From: Wenjunlia tyrosinilytica | GTDB taxonomy: Bacteria > Actinomycetota > Actinomycetes > Streptomycetales > Streptomycetaceae | Length of the DNA stretch: 64,000 nt | Direction: 5' to 3' | Assembly: GCF_014646055.1 (NCBI RefSeq) | Contig: NZ_BMMS01000029.1 | Coordinates: 41,627-105,626, forward strand | Shown: positions 58,323 through 64,000 of the stretch, in pieces | How positions within the stretch are numbered: the stretch's first letter is position 1 | Layout: each line of letters starts with the position of its first letter | Translations under genes and position numbers: made by a program | Notes under the pieces: generated by a model | The model's input: the letters and a program-made list of their open reading frames with translations, nothing else | What the model was told of the DNA's origin: nothing | Databases searched by the model: none

Positions 58323-58514
58323 ACGGCCCCGCGCGGTCCTTCGGTGCCCTCCCACCGGGGACCGCGCCGCGGTCGGCGCCGGCGGCACGGGCGGGTACGG
58401 CAGCAATCGGCCGGGGATCGCCGCCTCCTCGGCAGCCCCGGCGGCCAACCCCTCGCCCCGCCCGGACTCAACGAATCCCGGGCCACGCCCTCCGATAGGC
58501 AAGGAGACACCCCC

Positions 58515-59867
58515 GTGAACGGTCCCCTTTCCGGCCTCGTCGTGCTGGATCTGTCCCGAGCTCTCGCCGGGCCCCACGCCGCGATGATGCTCGGCGACAT
58601 GGGAGCACGTGTCATCAAGGTCGAGAACCCGAGCGGCGGCGACGACAGCCGCGGCTGGGGGCCGCCGTTCGTCGGTCCCGAGGACGCCCTCGAGTCGACG
58701 TACTTCCTCTCCTGCAACCGCAACAAGGAGTCGGTGGTACTCGACCTCAAGTCGCAGGACGGCCGCGGCGCCCTGTCCCGCATGGTGCGCCGCAGCGACG
58801 TGCTGGTGGAGAACTTCCGTACCGGAGTCCTCGACCGGCTCGGCTTCCCGGTCGAGGAGCTGCACCGGCTCAACCCCCGGCTGATCGTGCTGTCGATCAC
58901 CGGATTCGGCCACGACGGACCCGAGGGCGGAAGGCCGGGCTACGACCAGATAGCCCAGGGGGAGGCCGGGCTGATGAGCCTGACCGGGCCCGACCCGGAC
59001 CACCCCACCCGGGTCGGCGTGCCGATCGCCGACCTGCTGGCCGGTATCTACGGGGCCTACGGGGTGGTCGCGGCGCTCCACGAACGGGAACGCACCGGCC
59101 TCGGCAGGGTGGTGCGCACCTCGCTGCTCGCCGCCGTCGTCGGTGTCCACGCCTTCCAGGGCACCAACTACACCGTGGCGGGCCGGGTCGGACGGGCCCA
59201 GGGGAATCTGCATCCGTCCCTCCAGCCGTACGGTGCCTACCGGTGCCGGGACGCCGTGATCCAGGTGGCGGTCGGCAGCCAGGGGCTGTGGTCGCGGTTC
59301 GCCCCGATGGTGGGCCTGGATCCCGCCGACCCCCGGTTCGCCGCCAACGCCGACCGCGTGGAGCGTGCGGCGGAGTTGGCCGAGCACATCAACGCGGCGT
59401 TCGCCGAGCGCGATGTCGACGAACTGCTCGCCGAGCTGTCGGCGGCGGGCATCCCCGCGGGGGAGGTCCGCACCCTGGACCGGGTGTACGAGTGGGAGCA
59501 GACCCACTCCCAGGGGCTCGTCGTCGACGTCGACCATCCGACGCTCGGCCGGGTCCGCCTGCCCGGTCCACCGATCCGATTCGACGGAGGCATCCGGCAG
59601 CGTCACGCCGCCCCGCCGGTCCTCGGCGAGCACACGCAGGCCGTTCTGGCCTGGCTCGACCACCATGACGGGGACGCCGACGCGGCCGGGCTCCCCAGGC
59701 CGGCCGGGAAGGACAGTCCGACCGGGCAGGACGGGCCGACCGGGCCCGCCCGGGCCCCGGTCGGCGTTCCGCCCCTGCCCGGCGCCGCCGCCCGCGGCGA
59801 ACACGCGGCCCCGCGCGCCGTCGACGAGAGCCACAGCCGCCCCTGCGCTCCCGTGGGACGACGGTGA
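58515..59867 (+). CDS. Class III (CaiB/BaiF, formyl-CoA transferase-type) CoA-transferase
   Basis: 450 residues from GTG 58515. Conserved features: VLDLSRALAGPHAAMMLGDMGARVIKVE, NRNKESVVLDLKS, LVENFRTGVLDRLG, GYDQIAQGEAGLMSLTG and GVPIADLLAGIYG, where Asp173 is the residue expected to form the mixed anhydride. The last 55 residues are a low-complexity extension. The enzyme moves CoA between acids. Malonate is the acid expected from barbiturate breakdown, so malonate activation from acetyl-CoA is proposed. Its stop overlaps the carboxyltransferase-like gene, so the two probably act one after the other. Confidence 0.88.
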   Translation: MNGPLSGLVVLDLSRALAGPHAAMMLGDMGARVIKVENPSGGDDSRGWGPPFVGPEDALESTYFLSCNRNKESVVLDLKSQDGRGALSRMVRRSDVLVENFRTGVLDRLGFPVEELHRLNPRLIVLSITGFGHDGPEGGRPGYDQIAQGEAGLMSLTGPDPDHPTRVGVPIADLLAGIYGAYGVVAALHERERTGLGRVVRTSLLAAVVGVHAFQGTNYTVAGRVGRAQGNLHPSLQPYGAYRCRDAVIQVAVGSQGLWSRFAPMVGLDPADPRFAANADRVERAAELAEHINAAFAERDVDELLAELSAAGIPAGEVRTLDRVYEWEQTHSQGLVVDVDHPTLGRVRLPGPPIRFDGGIRQRHAAPPVLGEHTQAVLAWLDHHDGDADAAGLPRPAGKDSPTGQDGPTGPARAPVGVPPLPGAAARGEHAAPRAVDESHSRPCAPVGRR

Positions 59868-61429
59868 CCGGGCGCCCCCGCACCGGCGCGCACGACCTGA
59901 TCGGGCAGGTCCTCGACCCGGGCACCTGGATCAGCTGGGACACCGCTCCCGAGCAGCCCCACGGCATCAGCGCGGTGTACGCCGAGCAACTGCGGCTGGC
60001 GGCCGACCGCGCCGGAACGGACGAGTCGGTCGTCACGGGGGAGGGCACCATCGCCGGACGCCGGGTGGCGGTGGTGGCATGCGAGTTCGCGTTCCTGGCC
60101 GGATCCATCGGAGCCGCGGCGGCGGCCCGCGTGGTCGCGGCGGTCACGCGGGCGACAGCACAGGGCCTGCCGCTGCTCGCGTCGCCCGCATCCGGCGGCA
60201 CCCGGATGCAGGAAGGCACCCTGGCCTTCGTCCAGATGGTGCGGATCAGCGGGGCCGTGGCGGCGCACCGAGCGGCCGGGCTGCCGTATCTGGTGTATCT
60301 GCGCGGGCCGACCACCGGCGGAGTGCTCGCCTCGTGGGGCTCGCTCGGGCATGTGACGGCCGCCGAGCCCGGCGCGCTCATCGGGTTCCTCGGACCACGG
60401 GTGTACCAGGCGCTGCGCGGGGAGCCGTTTCCCGAGGGGGTCCAGGTCGCTGAGAACCTTCACGCGCACGGCCTGGTCGACGCGGTGCTGGAACCGGAGC
60501 GGCTGCGGCACACGGCCGCCCGGGTGCTCGGGATCGTGGCCGCGCCGCGCGAGGGCCGCACCCACGTGCCCCCGCTGCCCCGCGAGAAGCTGCCGCCGAC
60601 ATCGGCCTGGACATCGGTGCTGAGATCCCGCCGCCCCGACCGGCCCGGCGTGCGCGCTCTGCTGCGCCAAGGGGCGTCGGAGTCAGTGCCCCTGCACGGG
60701 ACCGGCGAGGGGGAGAGCGACCCCGGGCTGCTGCTCGCGCTGGCCAGATTCGGCGCGGCACCCTGTGTGGTCCTCGGTCAGGACCGGGCCAGGCAGGAGA
60801 CCTTCGGTCCATTCGGCCCCGCCGGGCTGCGAGTCGCGCGGCGCGGCATGCGGCTGGCCGCGGAACTCGGCCTGCCGCTGGTCAGTGTCGTCGACACCGC
60901 GGGCGCGGCGCTGAGCAAGGAGGCGGAAGAGGGCGGCCTGGCCGGCGGGATCGCCCGCTGCCTGGCCGAACTGGTCACACTGCCCGCGCCCACGCTGTGC
61001 CTTCTGCTCGGTCAGGGCGCCGGCGGCGGAGCCCTGGCGCTGCTTCCCGCCGACCGGGTGCTCTGCGCCGAGCACGCCTGGCTCGCCCCGCTGCCCCCCG
61101 AGGGCGCTTCGGCGATCCTGCACCGCACCACCGACCGCGCGCCCGACGTGGCCGAGGACTTGGGGGTGCGCTCCACGGACCTGCTCCGCGGCGGAGTTGT
61201 GGACCGCATCGTCGCGGAGCGACCGGACGCCGCCGACGAGCCCGGGGCGTTCTGTACCCGCCTGGCGCAGGCACTGGAGTACGAACTGGTGCAGCTGCTG
61301 AGGAAGCGGCCCCCACCCGAAGGCCGGACGTCCCGCCTGGACCGCCATGCGCTCCTGCCCGAAGACAGCCCCGTGCACCTGGCGGCCCTGGCGCATTCCG
61401 CCAAAAATCCCGACCACGGATGGCAGTAG
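59864..61429 (+). CDS. Acyl-CoA carboxyltransferase-like protein (fused AccD/AccA halves), possible malonyl-CoA decarboxylase
   Basis: 521 residues from GTG 59864, overlapping the CoA-transferase stop. Both crotonase-like halves of a carboxyltransferase are present: an N half with SPASGGTRMQEGTLAFVQM and a C half with LGQDRARQETFG and GQGAGGGALALLPADRVL. Such enzymes move carboxyl groups between biotin and acyl-CoA. No biotin carboxylase or carrier gene lies in the island. The related malonate decarboxylase subunits MdcD/MdcE work without biotin in the decarboxylating direction. After a malonate-type CoA-transferase, conversion of malonyl-CoA to acetyl-CoA is an attractive guess. Alternatively it may borrow biotin subunits encoded elsewhere. 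Confidence 0.82.
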   Translation: MTGRPRTGAHDLIGQVLDPGTWISWDTAPEQPHGISAVYAEQLRLAADRAGTDESVVTGEGTIAGRRVAVVACEFAFLAGSIGAAAAARVVAAVTRATAQGLPLLASPASGGTRMQEGTLAFVQMVRISGAVAAHRAAGLPYLVYLRGPTTGGVLASWGSLGHVTAAEPGALIGFLGPRVYQALRGEPFPEGVQVAENLHAHGLVDAVLEPERLRHTAARVLGIVAAPREGRTHVPPLPREKLPPTSAWTSVLRSRRPDRPGVRALLRQGASESVPLHGTGEGESDPGLLLALARFGAAPCVVLGQDRARQETFGPFGPAGLRVARRGMRLAAELGLPLVSVVDTAGAALSKEAEEGGLAGGIARCLAELVTLPAPTLCLLLGQGAGGGALALLPADRVLCAEHAWLAPLPPEGASAILHRTTDRAPDVAEDLGVRSTDLLRGGVVDRIVAERPDAADEPGAFCTRLAQALEYELVQLLRKRPPPEGRTSRLDRHALLPEDSPVHLAALAHSAKNPDHGWQ

Positions 61430-61546
61430 ATGCCCGTGAACCCCCTTGGACCCGTCCCTAGAGTTCCGCCATCGGCCACGGCGCCGCTTCCTCCGGAACA
61501 CAGCGAACCACCCATGAGCACACGACCCGCGAAGAGAGCTCCGAGC

Positions 61547-62515
61547 ATGGCAACCCCACAGCGCAGGCGGGTCCTGGTGGCCCTCGGCGGCAACGCCATG
61601 ACGGGCCCCGACGGATCGGCGACACCGGCGGCCCAGCGCGCGGCGGTGGCCCTCGCGGCCGAGTGCGTGGCCGACGTGGTCGCCTCGGGTGCCGAGGTCG
61701 TGGTCAGCCACGGCAACGGTCCGCAGGTCGGCAACCTGCTGGTCAAGAACGAACTGACCGCCGATGTCGTACCGGCGGTCCCGTTGGACTGGTGCGTTGC
61801 GCAGACCCAGGGCACCCTCGGCTTCACGGTCGTCTCCGCGCTGGAGTCCGCGATGCGTCGGCGTGGGCTGAGCGTCCCGGCCGCCGCGGTCGTCACACGC
61901 ACGCTGGTCGACCCGGACGACCCGGCCTTCCAGCGGCCCACCAAACCGGTGGGCCGCTACCTTCCCCGCGAGGAGGCACTGCGGCATGTCGAGTCGGGCC
62001 AGCACTGGGAGGACCGCGGCGCCCCCGGCTGGCGGCGTGTGGTGCCTTCGCCCCAGCCGCTGGCGGTGCTCGACGCCGAGGCCGTCCGGACCCTGCTGGC
62101 CGCGGGCTTCGTCACCGTCGCCGCGGGCGGCGGCGGCGTCCCCGTGGCCCGCGACGGCGACAACGGCGAGCACGGCGTGGAGGCGGTCCTCGACAAGGAC
62201 CTGACGGCCGCGCTGCTCGCCGAGGCGGTCGGGGCGGACATGCTGGTCATCGCCACCGATGTGTCCCACGCGCTCCTGGACTTCGGCACGCCGGACCAGC
62301 GGCCGATCGGCCGGGTGAGCCCGCAGGAGCTGCGCGGGTACGCGGACGACGGCCAGTTCGCGGGGGGAAGCATGGGCCCCAAGGTCGAAGCGGCCCTGCG
62401 CTTCGCCGAAGGCGGCGGGCGGGCGGTCATCACCTCGCTGGACCGCATCGCGCAGGCCGTGACCGGCACGGTCGGCACGGTCGTTGAGCAGGCCCGCGCC
62501 GCCGCACACCACTGA
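61547..62515 (+). CDS. arcC: Carbamate kinase
   Basis: 322 residues from ATG 61547 (ATG 61514 is possible). The amino-acid kinase fold has VLVALGGNAM at the start, VVSHGNGPQVGNLL, PLDWCVAQTQGTLGF, the PTKPVGRYLP lid, AGGGGVPVARDGD and VLDKDLTAALLAEAVGADMLVIATDV, ending in GGSMGPKVEAALRF. The enzyme makes ATP from ADP and carbamoyl phosphate, giving carbamate that falls to ammonia and carbon dioxide. There is no arginine deiminase or ornithine transcarbamylase beside it. The only nearby source of carbamoyl phosphate is the FdrA/DUF1116/DUF2877 complex, the same pairing as AllK with AllFGH in E. coli. Confidence 0.92.
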   Translation: MATPQRRRVLVALGGNAMTGPDGSATPAAQRAAVALAAECVADVVASGAEVVVSHGNGPQVGNLLVKNELTADVVPAVPLDWCVAQTQGTLGFTVVSALESAMRRRGLSVPAAAVVTRTLVDPDDPAFQRPTKPVGRYLPREEALRHVESGQHWEDRGAPGWRRVVPSPQPLAVLDAEAVRTLLAAGFVTVAAGGGGVPVARDGDNGEHGVEAVLDKDLTAALLAEAVGADMLVIATDVSHALLDFGTPDQRPIGRVSPQELRGYADDGQFAGGSMGPKVEAALRFAEGGGRAVITSLDRIAQAVTGTVGTVVEQARAAAHH

Positions 62516-62605
62516 CCCCCGCCCGGGAATCGAAACCGGGACGGGAGGCGGGAACAGGAACGGAACCGGATCGCCGTCACAACCGACGAGGAAGAGGTAG
62601 CACTG

Positions 62606-63712
62606 ATGCCCAGGCCGATCGAAGTCCACAAGATTGCCATCGAAGGCGTCACCGACGCCTCCGGTCTGGTCGATCTCATTGATGACGGCGTGTTCACCGC
62701 CGACGACGTCCTCGCGGTCATCGGCAAGACCGAGGGCAACGGCGGCGTGAACGACTACACGCGCATCCTGGCCGACCGCGCCTTCCGCAAGGTCCTCGTG
62801 GACCGGGGAAGCCGGACCCCTCACGAGGCCGAAGAAGTGCCCCTGGTCTGGTCGGGCGGCACCGACGGGGTCATCTCGCCCCACGCCACCGTGTTCGCCC
62901 ACGCCCCCGAGGGCCGCTACGAGCCCAGCTCCGAGCCCCGGCTGACCGTCGGCGTGGCGATGAGCGATGTGATCATGCCGGAGGACATCGGCCGTCCCGC
63001 CATGGTCGAGAAGGTCGCGGCCGGAGTACGCGACGCCATGAAAGCGGCCGGCATAACCGACCCCGCCGATGTGCACTATGTGCAGACCAAGACACCGCTC
63101 CTCGTGCTCGAGACCATCAACGAGGCCAAGAGCCGCGGATTCGACGTATGGACAGAGGACACCCTCAAGTCGATGGATGTCTCCAACTCCACGACGGCCC
63201 TGGGCATCGCCGTGGCGCTCGGCGAGATCGGGATGCCGGAGGCGAAGCAGATCCACCGCGACCTCTCCCTCTACTCGTCGGTGGCGTCCTGCTCCTCCGG
63301 TGTGGAACTGGACCGTGCGCAGATCGTCGTCGTGGGCAACGCCACGGGCCTCGGCGGCCGCTTCCGCGCGGGCCACAGCGTGATGAAGGACGCCCTGGAC
63401 ACGGACGGGATCTGGGCGGCGATCCGCTCGGCCGGCCTGGACCTGCCGGAGCGGCCGCACCCCAGCGACCTGGGGGACCGGCTGGTCAACGTCTTCCTCA
63501 AGTGCGAGGCCGATCCGGCGGGCCGGGTACGAGGACGGCGCAACATCATGCTCGACGACTCCGACGTCCACTGGCACCGGCAGATCAAGGCCGCGGTGGG
63601 TGGAGTCACCGCATCCGTCACCGGCGATCCGGCGGTGTTCGTCTCGGTCGCCGCCGTCCACCAGGGCCCGTCGGGCGGCGGCCCGGTCGCCGCGATCGTC
63701 AAGGCGGACTGA
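62606..63712 (+). CDS. bar: Barbiturase-type ring-opening amidohydrolase
   Basis: 368 residues from ATG 62606. It belongs to the barbiturase/cyanuric acid hydrolase (AtzD/TrzD) family with its threefold toblerone fold. Serine-lysine motifs appear in each third: [17 protein letters not shown] with [22 protein letters not shown] with [21 protein letters not shown], and FLKCEAD with [17 protein letters not shown]. The spelling [13 protein letters not shown] and the overall sequence match the barbiturase branch rather than cyanuric acid hydrolases (typically TEGALSPH). It should open barbiturate to ureidomalonate. It is the last gene of the island, and a perfect hairpin follows. Confidence 0.88.
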   Translation: MPRPIEVHKIAIEGVTDASGLVDLIDDGVFTADDVLAVIGKTEGNGGVNDYTRILADRAFRKVLVDRGSRTPHEAEEVPLVWSGGTDGVISPHATVFAHAPEGRYEPSSEPRLTVGVAMSDVIMPEDIGRPAMVEKVAAGVRDAMKAAGITDPADVHYVQTKTPLLVLETINEAKSRGFDVWTEDTLKSMDVSNSTTALGIAVALGEIGMPEAKQIHRDLSLYSSVASCSSGVELDRAQIVVVGNATGLGGRFRAGHSVMKDALDTDGIWAAIRSAGLDLPERPHPSDLGDRLVNVFLKCEADPAGRVRGRRNIMLDDSDVHWHRQIKAAVGGVTASVTGDPAVFVSVAAVHQGPSGGGPVAAIVKAD

Positions 63713-63735
63713 CCGGGGCCGCCCTGGCAACACAG

Positions 63736-63778
63736 ACGGCCCGTCCAACAGTGTCGATGACACTGTTGGACGGGCCGT
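63736..63778. terminator. Perfect 20-bp hairpin after the barbiturase gene
   Basis: ACGGCCCGTCCAACAGTGTC (63736-63755) and its exact reverse complement (63759-63778) flank a three-base loop. It lies 24 bases after the barbiturase stop and between converging genes, so it should close the island operon and the leftward gene at the edge. Confidence 0.9.
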
Positions 63779-63842
63779 TGGCGTGTCGTGACCCGGAGCT
63801 GTCCCTGACCGCGACCGTCAACCGCATCTGAAAACGTGGAGA

Positions 63843-64000
63843 CTAGCTGCCGTCGCCGGATCCGTCCGCGCTGCCGGAGTCCGCGGCTTGCTGGTTGTCG
63901 GCTTGGTTGTCGTTGGTGGGTTGTTCGTCGGTGGTGGGTGTGTCCTGGGGTTGTTCGTCGGTGGTGGGTGTGTCCTGGGGTTGTTCGTCGGTGGTGGGTG
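63843..64000 (-). CDS. C-terminal end of a repeat-rich protein (truncated by the window edge)
   Basis: The minus strand is open from the window edge to TAG 63843-63845. It encodes at least two and a half copies of PQDTPTTDEQ, then PTNDNQADNQQAADSGSADGS and GDGS. Base use is as in the true genes here. A hydrophilic acidic tail of Pro, Thr, Asp, Gln repeats is typical of disordered ends of secreted or membrane proteins in Streptomyces. The main domain lies outside the window. Confidence 0.7.
   Translation of the reverse strand, partial: PTTDEQPQDTPTTDEQPQDTPTTDEQPTNDNQADNQQAADSGSADGSGDGS
63921..64000. repeat. 30-bp tandem repeat (coding)
   Basis: The unit TTGTTCGTCGGTGGTGGGTG plus TGTCCTGGGG starts at 63921, 63951 and 63981 without change, and the array continues past the edge. 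On the minus strand each copy codes for ten residues (PQDTPTTDEQ), so copy number can vary without frameshift. Confidence 0.9.

Noticed and set aside
56430..59834. A 1134-codon open frame on the minus strand, and similar long frames at 60683-63763 (-), 12782-14914 (-) and 46924-49578 (+)
   Set aside because: They lie wholly over genes with clear families, have shadow-type composition rich in Arg, Gly, His and Asp, and show no family motif. They are by-products of high GC.
61430..61546. Upstream extension of carbamate kinase
   Set aside because: The open frame continues to 61430, but the extra residues are not family-like; GAGAG before ATG 61547 supports the shorter form.
62606..63712. Cyanuric acid hydrolase as the call for the last island gene
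   Set aside because: The active-site spelling [12 protein letters not shown] and the pyrimidine-type context favour the barbiturase branch. No biuret or allophanate hydrolase gene is in the island.
63921..64000. CRISPR array
   Set aside because: Repeats are directly abutting with no spacers and are in frame with a coding tail.

Overview
The window looks like chromosomal DNA of a Streptomyces-type actinomycete. GC is very high, third codon positions are almost always G or C, GTG and TTG starts are common, and many start/stop codons overlap. Family content agrees: a conservon (cvnABCD-like), an LCP protein, a HelD-type RNA polymerase motor and several secreted proteases. The species assignment is inference.

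Layout. 0-6.4 kb: an RsbW-like kinase, a sigma/zinc-finger/LamG protein broken by a one-base deletion, a polyprenyl synthase and two proteins of unknown function. 6.5-12 kb: a divergent amino-acid module (aldehyde dehydrogenase, homoserine dehydrogenase and RpiR regulator against threonine synthase and an Lrp/AsnC regulator) with GTAACG-type inverted repeats between the arms. 12-26.7 kb: mixed genes, including an isochorismatase-like hydrolase, a Tat-exported IorBA-type molybdenum hydroxylase, XRE/cupin and TetR regulators, a TetX-like monooxygenase, HelD, a helicase with repeated C-terminal modules and a lipoprotein. Remnants of an MFS transporter, an ATP-grasp protein and an HGxxPAAW protein lie among them; an oxidoreductase remnant lies at 5 kb. 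27.5-39.6 kb: cell-surface and signalling genes (deacetylase-like/GT2 fusion plus LCP, S1 and M28 peptidases, orphan sugar-binding lipoprotein, conservon, second S1 protease).

39.8-63.7 kb is the most interesting part: a dense catabolic island around a PucR regulator. Leftward it carries DUF2877, FdrA and DUF1116 (YlbE) genes, the set assigned in Escherichia coli to oxamate carbamoyltransferase (AllH, AllF, AllG). Rightward it carries an NCS2 uracil/xanthine permease, a three-subunit molybdenum hydroxylase with CoxG, a nitrilase-family amidase, HyuA/HyuB, a class III CoA-transferase, a fused acyl-CoA carboxyltransferase-like protein, carbamate kinase and a barbiturase-type ring-opening amidohydrolase. 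XdhC, a molybdenum-cofactor maturation factor, sits at the left edge.

Proposed route (inference): pyrimidine uptake; oxidation of uracil to barbiturate; ring opening to ureidomalonate; phosphorolysis of the ureido group by the FdrA/DUF1116/DUF2877 complex to malonamate plus carbamoyl phosphate; ATP from carbamoyl phosphate by carbamate kinase; malonamate to malonate by the nitrilase-family enzyme; malonate to malonyl-CoA to acetyl-CoA by the CoA-transferase and carboxyltransferase-like protein. This would be an ATP-conserving version of oxidative pyrimidine catabolism, modelled on anaerobic allantoin use. The role of HyuA/HyuB is unexplained. Perfect hairpins end the island on both sides, and a truncated gene with a 30-bp tandem repeat runs off the right end.
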